This document shows, piece by piece, positions 6,277 to 15,234 of a stretch of 33,910 nucleotides of DNA. Both the position numbers and the translations under genes were made by a program. This stretch comes from Acidobacteriota bacterium (GTDB taxonomy: Bacteria > Acidobacteriota > Blastocatellia > RBC074), in the NCBI GenBank assembly GCA_022072205.1, contig JAJVID010000096.1, positions 2,257-36,166 of the forward strand, read 5' to 3'. A model generated the notes under the pieces. The model was not told where the DNA came from and made no database searches. It saw only the letters and a program-made list of their open reading frames with translations. Position 1 is the stretch's first letter. Each line of letters opens with the position of its first letter.

Positions 6277-9200
6277 TCACTTCACACCTCGCCAAAACGC
6301 CTGCGTCTGTTCGCCGACCGGGCGCGTGTTGTAGCGTCGCAGATATTCCCGGCGCCGCTTCGTCATCGGGTAACGATCCGTAGCCGCGTGCGGGTAGCTC
6401 TTCATTCCGTGAAACGGCAATTCGCCGATGGTTTCCGGGCGAGCTGAATTTATATCCATATCTTTGCCGAAGCCGTTGGCGTAAACCAGAAACGTGCGCT
6501 TCCATCCGTTTGGCAAAGCGGGCAAGCGGCGCGCGTCGAAATCAATCTGCATCTCGTCGCCGTTGCGCGTGATGACGAACATGTCGTCGGGCGCGAGCAG
6601 CAATTCGCGCACGTCGCCGAAGCGCGTGTAATTGCCCAGATGCGCTTTCCACGGCGCCGACGGTTCAATCACGCTGTAATCGTAAATCAGCGGCTTGTGG
6701 CCATCGGGCGAATATTCGCGCGGGAAGCCGCGCCAGCGCAGGTCAGCGCGCATCGGGTCGAGCTTCGTCACGCGCGTCGGAAAATCTCCGCCCGAAACAT
6801 CAACCAGAATCTGATCCCAGTAAATTCGCATGCTGGTCACGATCCGCACCTGCGAATCGGCGCAGAGGAATTTGCCAGTCAAATCAACCGTCATCGTCTT
6901 CGGCAATCCGGCGGGAAAACCCATTTGCGCGATCACCGTCTGCCACTCGCCGGTCGCGTTTTTGACTTGAACGTAAGGCGGCGTGAGCGTGACGCCAGCC
7001 TGCGTCGCAGCCATATTCGATGTTGAATCGGCGTAATCAATCCACGCGGTCATCAACAGCAAAACTTGCTTCGCGTTTTTGACGTTGCCGAGGTCGAGCG
7101 TGATCGCATGCTCGCGCGCGTAGCCTTTGAACTTCAGCTTCTCGAAATCTTCGGGATAGCGACGGTCAACATCTTTGATCAACGACAGAATGTCGGCGCC
7201 TTTGTCGTCAGTCGCTTTGATCAGAGGATGAGCGTTTCGTGTCGCGTAGATTTTGAATTCAGGATAAGGCGGCGCGGGCATCAACCGCTCGTTCGGATAA
7301 ATTTCAACGTCCGCCGGATGATCAACGGCCAACAGTTTCACAGCGTCGAAGTAGATCACCTCCTCGAGCTGGTTGTTCATCCGAATCGAATAAACGCCGT
7401 CGCGCTCTTTCAACTGATCGCCGGTGACGCGGATGTATTCGTCGCTGTCGGGATAGCTCCACGTGTCGCCCGGTTCGCGCGCGCCGATGGCTGAGCCGCC
7501 CAGAAAGTCGGTGACGAATTCGTAACGGCTCCCGTTCCACGCGTACAGAATCGGACACGAAGTGCCTTTGCGGTCGAGTTCTTCAAACGTGTTCGTCGCC
7601 GAAGGCTTGACGCTCAGTTCGGATTGCAGAACACCCGAAGGCCAGAGCAACTGCAATGCGTCAATCGTCGTGCGATAGCCCAGGCCGTAAATCAAGTTTG
7701 CCGGAGCGGGCGCTGGCGACGAGGCGTAAATTTCCAGCTTCTGTCGCAAACTGCCGCTGCGGAGTTCGGCTTTCGCGCCGATTGCGCCATTGTTGCTGGT
7801 CTTACCAGTCAACGCCAATCGAACAAAATTTTTGCCGAAACCTTCGCTCTGTAGCGCGACGACATTTCCGCCGGAGCCTGCGGCAATCAGGTCAATCCCG
7901 CCATCATCGTTGATGTCGCCGAGCGCGAAGGAGCGAGATGTCTCAAATCTCAAATTTGAGATTTGAGACGCCGATTCAGCCAAATCTCCGCCAAGCCCGC
8001 GTCGCAACATCGCGCCTCGCGCCGTCTTCGTAATCAGATCGAGCAATCCGTCGTTGTCGTAATCCGCGAATTGCGCGGCGAGGCTGACTTCATTGCCCGC
8101 GATCTCTTTCTTCACAAAGCCGCCGCGCCCATCGCTCAAAAACAGCGCGTCTTTCCCATCGGGATTCGGCAGGAAGAAGTCAATGAAGTTATCTTTGTTC
8201 AAATCGCCCACGCCCGCGCCCAGCGCTTTGCCGGAGAAGTTGGCGCCGACTTGCGCCGCAACTTCCTTGAACGACCCGTCGCGCTGATTGCTGAAAAGCT
8301 GGACGGGCGAGCCGTAATTGACCACCAGAAAATCAATGTCGCGCTGGTTGTTGAAATCGGTCGCGACAATCGCCGTGGTCTTGTTCTTTCCTCCGCCCAA
8401 GCCGGTTTGCGCCGTGATGTCCGTGAAGCTGCCATTGCCGTTGTTGCGATAAAGCCTATTTTCTTCGCCAGCGAAATCGTCCGGGAAAACGGCGGCGTCT
8501 TTGTTCGGGAACTGCGACAGGTCGGCGAAATTGCCGATGAAGAGATCGAGGTCGCCGTCGTGATCGGCGTCAACCCAGGCTGCGGTCATCGCCCACGAAG
8601 CGTAGCTTGCTGGCAAGCCCGATTTCGCAGTCACGTCGGCAAAACTGCCGTCGCCGTTGTTTCGCCACAACGCGAGAGTTCGATAACCGAAGATCGCAAT
8701 GTCGGTCTTGCCGTCGTTGTCGAAATCGCCGAAGACCGCGCCGCTTGCCGGATTGCTGGCCGCTAGCTTCGACTTCTCGGTCACGTCTGAAAATTTGCCT
8801 CCATCATTGTGAAGCAGTTTGATGAAAGGCTTGCCTGCCTCATCAACGCCCGACACGAAAAGATCGAGTCGCCCGTCGCCGTCGAAATCGCCCAGATTGA
8901 CGCTGGAACTGAATGGCGCGACAAGTTCGCGTTTGACCAGTTCTCGGTTGAGTGGATCGTTGAATTCGGCCTTGTTGATCTTGCGTCCGAGCGCGCTGGT
9001 CAATGGTTTCGCGCTGGTTTTGACGTTGATGCCGGCGTTGGCTTCGACGAAGCGGACGTTCGGCGATTCTTTTGAAATCAGGTCAGGCTCGGCGCCCGTG
9101 CTGACGACGGCTTCGGCGTAGCGGCCTTTTTCGCCGTAAACGTTGCCGAGCGTTGTGGCGTAGCCCGAAGCGCGCAGTTGCTGAAAACGTTGGAGAGCCT

Positions 9201-9801
9201 TCTGGCCTTCGGCTTGCTGGCCCGAACGGATCAGAGCCTGCGCGAGGCTGTAGACGGCGGTGGCGTTGAAAGGCTCCGATTCGATTGCGCGCTGGAACGC
9301 GGCGATGGCCTGCGGGTATTGCTGTTTCTGCGAATGAAGCTGGCCGATCTGGATGTTGGTCGCTGAATCGCGCGAGTCAATCGCGAGGACTTTGTTGAAT
9401 TCGGCGAGCGATTCGTCGTAGAGCTTTTCATTTCTGAGCGCGGCGGCCAGCGCGTAATGCGCGTGCGGACTGTCGGGCGCGAGCTTGACGGCGGCCCGCG
9501 CCTCTTCAACCGCCGCGCGCGAGTCGTTCAAATAAAAATGCGCCAGCGCCAGATTGATGCGCGCCATGGCGAAGTTCGCGTCGCGTTCGAGCGCCTGTTT
9601 GAACTGCTTTACAGCGTCTTCGTGCTTGTATTGCTCCATGAACGCGGCGCCGATGTTGTTCAGACGGTAAAGCTGTTCGCGTTTCAATCTGGAGTCGTCT
9701 TGCTGAGAAGCCTGCGCGTCGCTGTCATGCGGAAGCCAGGAACTGGCGGCAAGCGCGGATGCGATGGCAATGACAATGACAGCCAGGGAAATATTTTTCA
9801 T
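6277..9801 (-). CDS. Large exported TPR and FG-GAP/VCBS repeat protein (CRTAC1-like)
   Basis: 1174 aa. A signal peptide (VIVIAIASALAASSW) is followed by about five TPR units (residues 40-240; for example DAVKQFKQALERDANFAMAR and AIAAFQRAIESEPFNATAVY). Next is a beta-propeller of FG-GAP/VCBS repeats with calcium-loop motifs GDFDGDGRLDLF, GDFDNDGKTDIA, DADHDGDLDLF, ADYDNDGLLDLI and GDINDDGGIDLI (about 300-645). An ASPIC/UnbV-like segment ends in LLWPSGVLQSE. The large C-terminal region starts near CPILYAWNGSRYEFVTDFLG and is of unknown function. Such proteins are common in Acidobacteria and are thought to act outside the cytoplasm. A 30-bp perfect palindrome at 7940-7969 encodes residues 611-621 between two propeller repeats and looks like an in-frame insertion. 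Confidence 0.9.
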   Translation of the reverse strand: MKNISLAVIVIAIASALAASSWLPHDSDAQASQQDDSRLKREQLYRLNNIGAAFMEQYKHEDAVKQFKQALERDANFAMARINLALAHFYLNDSRAAVEEARAAVKLAPDSPHAHYALAAALRNEKLYDESLAEFNKVLAIDSRDSATNIQIGQLHSQKQQYPQAIAAFQRAIESEPFNATAVYSLAQALIRSGQQAEGQKALQRFQQLRASGYATTLGNVYGEKGRYAEAVVSTGAEPDLISKESPNVRFVEANAGINVKTSAKPLTSALGRKINKAEFNDPLNRELVKRELVAPFSSSVNLGDFDGDGRLDLFVSGVDEAGKPFIKLLHNDGGKFSDVTEKSKLAASNPASGAVFGDFDNDGKTDIAIFGYRTLALWRNNGDGSFADVTAKSGLPASYASWAMTAAWVDADHDGDLDLFIGNFADLSQFPNKDAAVFPDDFAGEENRLYRNNGNGSFTDITAQTGLGGGKNKTTAIVATDFNNQRDIDFLVVNYGSPVQLFSNQRDGSFKEVAAQVGANFSGKALGAGVGDLNKDNFIDFFLPNPDGKDALFLSDGRGGFVKKEIAGNEVSLAAQFADYDNDGLLDLITKTARGAMLRRGLGGDLAESASQISNLRFETSRSFALGDINDDGGIDLIAAGSGGNVVALQSEGFGKNFVRLALTGKTSNNGAIGAKAELRSGSLRQKLEIYASSPAPAPANLIYGLGYRTTIDALQLLWPSGVLQSELSVKPSATNTFEELDRKGTSCPILYAWNGSRYEFVTDFLGGSAIGAREPGDTWSYPDSDEYIRVTGDQLKERDGVYSIRMNNQLEEVIYFDAVKLLAVDHPADVEIYPNERLMPAPPYPEFKIYATRNAHPLIKATDDKGADILSLIKDVDRRYPEDFEKLKFKGYAREHAITLDLGNVKNAKQVLLLMTAWIDYADSTSNMAATQAGVTLTPPYVQVKNATGEWQTVIAQMGFPAGLPKTMTVDLTGKFLCADSQVRIVTSMRIYWDQILVDVSGGDFPTRVTKLDPMRADLRWRGFPREYSPDGHKPLIYDYSVIEPSAPWKAHLGNYTRFGDVRELLLAPDDMFVITRNGDEMQIDFDARRLPALPNGWKRTFLVYANGFGKDMDINSARPETIGELPFHGMKSYPHAATDRYPMTKRRREYLRRYNTRPVGEQTQAFWRGVK
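7940..7969. repeat. 30-bp perfect palindrome inside a coding sequence
   Basis: The half-site GTCTCAAATCTCAAA is followed directly by its exact reverse complement. It is AT-rich in GC-rich surroundings, has no spacer, and lies in frame in the TPR/FG-GAP gene. It encodes ASQISNLRFET between the LRRGLGGDL and SFALGDINDDGG propeller segments. The half-site itself contains two copies of TCTCAAA. It looks like a small inserted repeat, not ancestral coding sequence. Confidence 0.85.
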
Positions 9802-9877
9802 ATTCGCAAACAGGAATTGTTGAATGTTGGAGGGGCAGATTAGCAGATCAACGGCGTAGTCTCAAAACAGCGAAAGC

Positions 9878-10633
9878 TTACCGGCGTGATGATTCAGGAT
9901 TCGGCTGTTTGCGGCGATTCTTTCGCTTCAAGGTCGAGTCATTCAATCTCGCTTTGGGATCGCCCCATCGCGCGTCAACGGATGGGGCGCAAAGTCTGTC
10001 GGCGTTAAAGGAGAGCGTGGCGGCCAGATGATATTTGCCTTCGCCATAGAGATCATCAACGTGGCGGTCGTATTTGGCCTTCACTCTGGTGTAGACCTCT
10101 TCCGCCGTCAATCCGTCAGCAAAGGCGCGGTCAACCTCAGAGTCGCAATCGAAGAACACGTCCGAGTCTTCGAGATGGCAAGTGAATGTGTCGCTGTAGC
10201 CGAAAAACGCGCGGCATCCGTGTTTGACGAAGTCGCCGCCCAGTTCAAGCGCCGAATGGCAAGCCAGGAAGTGAGCGATCTTCCCATCAACTTCCTCCGG
10301 GCTGTAATCGCCGACTTGGAACACCGGATCATATTCGTCGCCCGTGTAAGCGTCGGCCAAACCATGCCCGACGCCTGTCAGGTAATCCACGTTGTCCTGA
10401 CGCGCGGCTTCGGCGGCGTAATAGCGCCGCGCCAACGCTCCCTGGCATTTGATGACGCTGAAGCCTTTCGATTCCAGGTAAGGATAGACATGTTGTTGGC
10501 GGTAATCGAATGCGGCGTGGGTGATCGCATCGTGGCTCGAATCAATGGCCAGAATCGAAACCTCGATCTCCACCAGGCGCTTGCGACGGTATTCACGTTT
10601 TCCGACTTTGGCTGATTTTAGCTCGTCTTTCAC
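9878..10633 (-). CDS. Compact caspase-fold-like cysteine protease (putative)
   Basis: 251 aa with no signal peptide, so probably cytosolic. Alternating strands and helices carry a His/Cys dyad of the caspase/CHAT/C25 kind: NVDYLTGVGHG (His90) and KIAHFLACHSALELG (Cys125), followed by FVKHGCRAFFGYSDTF, where such proteases place the next core strand. The N-terminal strand VSILAIDSSHD fits the first beta strand. The C-terminus is Arg/Lys-rich (RKNRRKQPNP). The start is GTG at 10633, overlapping the stop of the preceding gene (GTGA), so the two are translationally coupled. The substrate is unknown; a role as an effector or processing protease controlled by the partner is inference. The fold call rests on motif pattern, not on a profile search. 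Confidence 0.6.
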   Translation of the reverse strand: MKDELKSAKVGKREYRRKRLVEIEVSILAIDSSHDAITHAAFDYRQQHVYPYLESKGFSVIKCQGALARRYYAAEAARQDNVDYLTGVGHGLADAYTGDEYDPVFQVGDYSPEEVDGKIAHFLACHSALELGGDFVKHGCRAFFGYSDTFTCHLEDSDVFFDCDSEVDRAFADGLTAEEVYTRVKAKYDRHVDDLYGEGKYHLAATLSFNADRLCAPSVDARWGDPKARLNDSTLKRKNRRKQPNPESSRR

Positions 10634-11022
10634 TGTCCCGCCGGCGCCTTTTTCCGCTGTTGAAGAAGTTCGATCTGTTCCATCAGCTTATTCAGCAGCC
10701 GTTGCTCGATTTCAATCAACACTCGCCCGACCTGAGATTGGGCTTTGACCTCGGCGATTGCGCGTTCCTTGCCGACGACCCCGACGCCGATCATACCGAT
10801 CTCGAATTCCGGCTGCATCTCGATGCGGCGCGCCACCAATTCGGCGCGCTGCTCCATGGTCATCTGCGGTTGGGAAAGCATGGCGATGCCGCCTTCGGCA
10901 ATCTCGCCTAATGTCATCATCCGTGAGCCGTCAGGCGTGTAGGTTACTGGCAGGTTCCACTGATGGTCAGGGATCCGAACGCCTGAGCCTGACGCAAAAT
11001 TTCCGGTTTTCTGTGTGGTCAT
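10630..11022 (-). CDS. 130-aa uncharacterised partner of the caspase-like protease
   Basis: Begins at ATG 11022 behind a strong AAGGAGG, and ends in a GTGA overlap with the protease gene. I do not recognise the family. The N-terminal third is low in hydrophobic residues (KTGNFASGSGVRIPDHQWNL). The middle (MTMEQRAELVARRIEMQPEF) and C-terminus (RVLIEIEQRLLNKLMEQIEL) are predicted amphipathic helices around a glycine-rich turn (IGMIGVGVVGKERAIAEV). It has no transmembrane or DNA-binding signature. Position first in a coupled pair would suit a regulator, scaffold or substrate of the protease, but this is inference. Confidence 0.65.
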   Translation of the reverse strand: MTTQKTGNFASGSGVRIPDHQWNLPVTYTPDGSRMMTLGEIAEGGIAMLSQPQMTMEQRAELVARRIEMQPEFEIGMIGVGVVGKERAIAEVKAQSQVGRVLIEIEQRLLNKLMEQIELLQQRKKAPAGQ

Positions 11023-11132
11023 AACGCCGCCTCCTTTCGAGGGGGTTCGTGCCGGTTTTTCAGAGTTACAAAAGGCTACGACGACAGTTAATTAAAAACT
11101 CTCCGGCGGGGCGCCTTGCCGCGCTAGACGGG

Positions 11133-11195
11133 AAAAAATTAGCACAGCGCCTCAGCCCTACTCAAGAAAATGATCGAGGGATCGAGGGCTGGCGC
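11133..11195 (-). terminator. Possible rho-independent terminator after lepB
   Basis: Read on the minus strand just after the lepB stop, CAGCCCT (11185-11191) pairs with AGGGCTG (11153-11159). GCGC outside it pairs with GCGC after a 2-nt bulge. About 9 nt later comes a run of six T (A-run at 11133-11138 on the plus strand). The 25-nt loop and bulge make it weaker than a classical terminator. Confidence 0.45.
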
Positions 11196-11197
11196 CG

Positions 11198-11968
<771 letters not shown>

Positions 11969-12014
11969 AAGTCAGTAATCCACTGGTGATTTCATATGAG
12001 TGATGAACTTTACA

Positions 12015-13910
12015 CTAATTCGCGGCCAGCGGCCACATCTCGAACATCAGCAACGTCCAGATCAGCTTGCGATGATCGGCCACTCCGCGTTCGTGTTCGT
12101 CCAACAACCGCTCGACGTAATCGGCGTTGAACAATCCTCGCTTCTTCAACCTCTCCGGCGCAAAGGTGTCGCGCACAAACGTTCGCAACTCGCCTTTCAC
12201 CCATTTGGCGACAGGCATCCCGAAACCTTTCTTGGGCCGTTTTATGATTTGTTGCGGCAAGCGGTCGCGCATCGCGCGTTTCAGAATATATTTGCCAGTA
12301 AGCCCGCGCATCTTTAAATCAATCGGCAGCTTCGTCAAAAACTCAACCAGCGTGTGATCCAAAAACGGCGCGCGTGTTTCGAGCGACGCGGCCATGCTCG
12401 CGCGATCAACTTTGAAAAGCACGCATTCGGAAAGGTAGTGCGTCGCGTCGAGCTTCATCATCTGTTCGATGATGTCCCCTCTGACATTATGGCCGTTCGG
12501 TTGATCGTAAATGCGAATCTCGTCGAACACCTGTTCGTCGGGGCAGGCGGCCAGAACTTCCGGCGCGAGCAACAATCGCTGTTGCTCGGCGGTGTACGAA
12601 CCCATCCAGACAGTGTGGCGCGTGCCTGCGCCCAGCGCCGCTCCCTGCACGAAGCGTTTCGCTTTGAAATCGAACGACAGGTTTTCGGTCGAAACAGGCA
12701 ATCGCGCGACCGCCGGTTCGATCAATCCTTCGCGCAGCAGTCGCGGCAGCGCGCGGTAATAATCGGCCACTCGATGCGCGGCGTAAGTCGGATAACCGGC
12801 GAGCAGTTCGTCGCCGCCATCGCCGCCGAGCGCCACCGTAACGCGCTCGCGCGTGAAGCGCGACAGCAGAAACGTCGGAATCAGCGAACCATCACCCAGC
12901 GGTTCATCCAGCAATCGCGGTATCTCCGGCACAATCTCCAGCATCTCGCGTTCGGTGAACCGCTGCTCGTAATGTTCCGTTCCGAGATGTTCCGCCACCA
13001 GCCGCGCGTACGAAGATTCATCGAAGGATTTTTCGTCGAAGGCGATTGAGAAAGTTTTGACGCGGCCTTCGGCGGCTTCGCAGGCGAGCGCGGCGACCGT
13101 GCTCGAATCAATCCCGCCCGATAACAACACGCCGAGCGGCACGTCGGAAACCAGGCGCATTCGCACGGCTTCGCGCAAACGGTCGTGAAGCTCTTCGGCG
13201 GCCTCATCCTCGCCGATCTTCAATCGTTCGCCGTCGTAATTCAGCCGCCAGTAGCTTTCGGTTCGCCATTCGCCTTTTTCAAAAATCAGCCGATGCGCCG
13301 GGCGCAGCTTGTGGACGCCCGCGATCATCGTGTGCGGCGAGGGGACGAACTCGTATTGCAGATATTTTCGCAGCGCAAGCAGATTGACGCGGCGCTCGAC
13401 GGCGGGATGGACAACCAGCGATTTCAGCTCGGAAGCGAAGACGAATGAGTCAGCCGTTTGCGTGAAATAAAGCGGTTTTTCGCCCATCCGGTCGCGCGCG
13501 ATGAGCAGCCGCTCGCGCCGCTCATCCCACAACGCGAACGCGAACATGCCGTTCAAGTATTGAACCAGGTCGTCGCCGTGATCTTCGTAAAGGTGAACTA
13601 TGACTTCGGTGTCGGAATGGGTGCTGAGTTGATGGCCCCGCGCCAGGAGCCGCTGGCGCAACTCCTGAAAGTTATAAATCTCGCCGTTGAAGACTACCCA
13701 GACCGAGCCGTCTTCGCTGCTGATCGGTTGATGGCCTGTAGCCAGATCAATGATCGAAAGCCGCCGCATGCCGAGCGCGACGTTGTCTTTGAAGTAGAAA
13801 CCTTCGTCATCAGGGCCGCGATGCCGAATAGCCGCCGCCATCGCGCGCGCCGTTCGTTCGTCAGCCGGATGATTTCGATCAGAGTTGATGAATCCGAGAA
13901 TGCCGCACAT
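12015..13910 (-). CDS. asnB: Asparagine synthase, glutamine-hydrolysing
   Basis: 631 aa. The N-terminal class II glutaminase starts MCGILGF with nucleophile Cys2, and has RHRGPDDEG, FNGEIYNF and SDTEV motifs. The synthetase domain has the ATP pyrophosphatase loop LLSGGIDSS (about 262-270), GGDGGDELLAGYP, and the C-terminal KRPKKGFGMPVAKW. The reaction forms asparagine from aspartate, glutamine and ATP. Paralogues of this length with an exosortase- or polysaccharide-locus setting can amidate sugar or peptide precursors, and the adjacent glycosyltransferase and methyltransferase genes make that possible here. An Lrp/AsnC regulator lies 21 bp upstream on the same strand, a suggestive pairing. 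Synthase call firm; physiological acceptor open. Confidence 0.94.
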   Translation of the reverse strand: MCGILGFINSDRNHPADERTARAMAAAIRHRGPDDEGFYFKDNVALGMRRLSIIDLATGHQPISSEDGSVWVVFNGEIYNFQELRQRLLARGHQLSTHSDTEVIVHLYEDHGDDLVQYLNGMFAFALWDERRERLLIARDRMGEKPLYFTQTADSFVFASELKSLVVHPAVERRVNLLALRKYLQYEFVPSPHTMIAGVHKLRPAHRLIFEKGEWRTESYWRLNYDGERLKIGEDEAAEELHDRLREAVRMRLVSDVPLGVLLSGGIDSSTVAALACEAAEGRVKTFSIAFDEKSFDESSYARLVAEHLGTEHYEQRFTEREMLEIVPEIPRLLDEPLGDGSLIPTFLLSRFTRERVTVALGGDGGDELLAGYPTYAAHRVADYYRALPRLLREGLIEPAVARLPVSTENLSFDFKAKRFVQGAALGAGTRHTVWMGSYTAEQQRLLLAPEVLAACPDEQVFDEIRIYDQPNGHNVRGDIIEQMMKLDATHYLSECVLFKVDRASMAASLETRAPFLDHTLVEFLTKLPIDLKMRGLTGKYILKRAMRDRLPQQIIKRPKKGFGMPVAKWVKGELRTFVRDTFAPERLKKRGLFNADYVERLLDEHERGVADHRKLIWTLLMFEMWPLAAN

Positions 13911-13931
13911 TTGAAAAAGTCGTTGCGAGTC

Positions 13932-14447
13932 CTATCCGCGAGGTTTTTTCGCGGCGCGCGCGACCATCTTCCTTTCCAGACGCCGTTTGGGAACCGGCGT
14001 TGACAGCACGATTGAAGTCGCGGGCATCCCGTAAGGCGTGATCCGCTGGATCACGGTTTCCAGATGCGCGATTGACGTCACGTGGACTTTCAGGATCAAC
14101 GAGTCGTCGCCCGTCACCCGATGACATTCGATGATCTCCGGGATTTCTTTGAAGAGCGAACCGAGGCGCGGCAGGACCTCGTGTTCGAGGCCGATGCGAA
14201 TGAATGCGGTGACCTGAAAGCCGATCTTTTCGGGATTAATGTCGGCGCGATAGCCCACGATGATGCCCGCGTCCTCCATCTTGCGAACCCGTTCCATCAC
14301 CGCCGGAGTTGACAGCCCGACGCGTCGTCCAAGCTCGGCGTAAGAAAGCCGCGCGTCTTCCTGCAACTCTTCGAGCAGATGCCAGCCGATATCGTCCAGA
14401 AGTTTTTCGTCGTGTGAACTCATAGATGGTTTGGAGCTTTCTATCAC
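13932..14447 (-). CDS. Lrp/AsnC-family transcriptional regulator
   Basis: Up to 171 aa. The N-terminal winged helix-turn-helix has LLEELQEDARLSYAELGRRV, then LSTPAVMERVRKMEDAGII. The C-terminal RAM ligand-binding domain has AFIRIGLEHEVLP, ECHRVTGDDSLILKVHV and ETVIQRITPYGMPATSIVLS, ending in a basic tail (PKRRLERKMVARAAKKPRG). Two starts are possible. GTG at 14447 overlaps the preceding stop (GTGA), while ATG at 14423 gives the usual family length; neither has a strong ribosome-binding site. These proteins bind amino acids and regulate amino-acid genes. Immediate proximity to asnB suggests that gene as a target. Confidence 0.9.
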   Translation of the reverse strand: MIESSKPSMSSHDEKLLDDIGWHLLEELQEDARLSYAELGRRVGLSTPAVMERVRKMEDAGIIVGYRADINPEKIGFQVTAFIRIGLEHEVLPRLGSLFKEIPEIIECHRVTGDDSLILKVHVTSIAHLETVIQRITPYGMPATSIVLSTPVPKRRLERKMVARAAKKPRG

Positions 14448-14956
14448 TCGCCTGCCACATTCAAAGCGTCAAGATAGAGTTGCTGGCCGATTCGCGCGCC
14501 GTGCGCGATCAGGTCGTCAAGCGTCTGCTTGACGGTTGGGATCAGTCCAAGTTGCTTCGCGAGCAGGATCATTCCAACCGTGCCGATAATGGGAATATTA
14601 CGAGACAGGGCCTCACGTCTTGCGGCAAGGTCATCAATCAGCAGACGGCGGGCGCCAAATTCTTGCGCCAGGATAATCGCCGCGCATTCGCCGAGGCCGA
14701 GCCTTGTTTGAGCGTGAAGCGCGATGACCTTGTTTGAATCGGCGACAGCGCGGACTTCGATCCAATCAGTTTGTTGCAGAGTTTGAGCCGCCGGATGCGT
14801 TCCTGTTGCTATTTCGCTGAAGACCTCTGGCGGAATGAATACTCGCCCGTAAAGGTCACGCAGCAGATTCAATTGTCCGATCTTTGCGAGTTCGCTGATT
14901 GGGGTTGTATTTGAGACAACGACGGGATCGCCGCTATCGGAAGTCACTGAAGGCAT
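14444..14956 (-). CDS. DUF3368 PIN-like toxin
   Basis: A 170-aa PIN-fold nuclease-type protein of the DUF3368 group. The N-terminal strand VVVSNTTPISELAKIGQLNL carries the family's degenerate first acidic position (Asn for Asp). The core has VFIPPEVFSEI, LGLGECAAIILAQE and RRLLIDDLAARREA, with the remaining acidic metal-binding residues, then IIGTVGMILLAKQLG. It overlaps the antitoxin gene by 23 bp, the usual order of antitoxin then toxin. PIN toxins of such pairs cleave RNA. The stop overlaps the possible GTG of the Lrp gene, so the pair is tightly packed within the locus. Confidence 0.85.
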   Translation of the reverse strand: MPSVTSDSGDPVVVSNTTPISELAKIGQLNLLRDLYGRVFIPPEVFSEIATGTHPAAQTLQQTDWIEVRAVADSNKVIALHAQTRLGLGECAAIILAQEFGARRLLIDDLAARREALSRNIPIIGTVGMILLAKQLGLIPTVKQTLDDLIAHGARIGQQLYLDALNVAGE

Positions 14957-15212
14957 CTGCTACCTCGCGTCCCAGGTCTTCGCGCGTCAATGTTTCGTCG
15001 AAGGGCGAGATGGCGTATGCCGACATCAATTCGGATAAACGCCAGCGATCAACGCCGAGCAATTCCGCCGCGCGCCCCGCGCTCAAATCTCCCTGCTTGA
15101 GGAGTGAAAGTATGAACGCTTCACGCGCCTTGCGTTCTGCGGCGTCCCGGTGCGGAGCCGGAATAGCGCCGATCGGAAGCGTGAACCTGAATTCAATTGC
15201 CAATTCATTCAT
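14934..15212 (-). CDS. UPF0175-family antitoxin
   Basis: A 92-aa antitoxin of the UPF0175 group, the known partner of DUF3368 PIN toxins. The ATG at 15212 gives the N-terminus MNELAIEFRFTLP; the frame is open upstream to 15263 but runs into the glycosyltransferase end. The core ERKAREAFILSLLKQGDLSA, then GRAAELLGVDRWRLSELMSA contains the helix-turn-helix, and the tail ISPFDETLTREDLGREVADA is likely the toxin-binding part. It starts 23 bp after the glycosyltransferase stop, so the pair appears inserted into the operon in the same direction. Confidence 0.85.
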   Translation of the reverse strand: MNELAIEFRFTLPIGAIPAPHRDAAERKAREAFILSLLKQGDLSAGRAAELLGVDRWRLSELMSAYAISPFDETLTREDLGREVADAFSDFR

Positions 15213-15234
15213 AGTCTTTACCTCAGGACTGATT

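Noticed and set aside
7963..8766. Plus-strand frame of 267 codons
   Set aside because: Antisense to the FG-GAP propeller; Arg-rich composition without family motifs, as expected from GC-rich opposite-strand frames.
12354..13049. Plus-strand frame of 231 codons
   Set aside because: Shadow of asnB, whose catalytic motifs are unambiguous.
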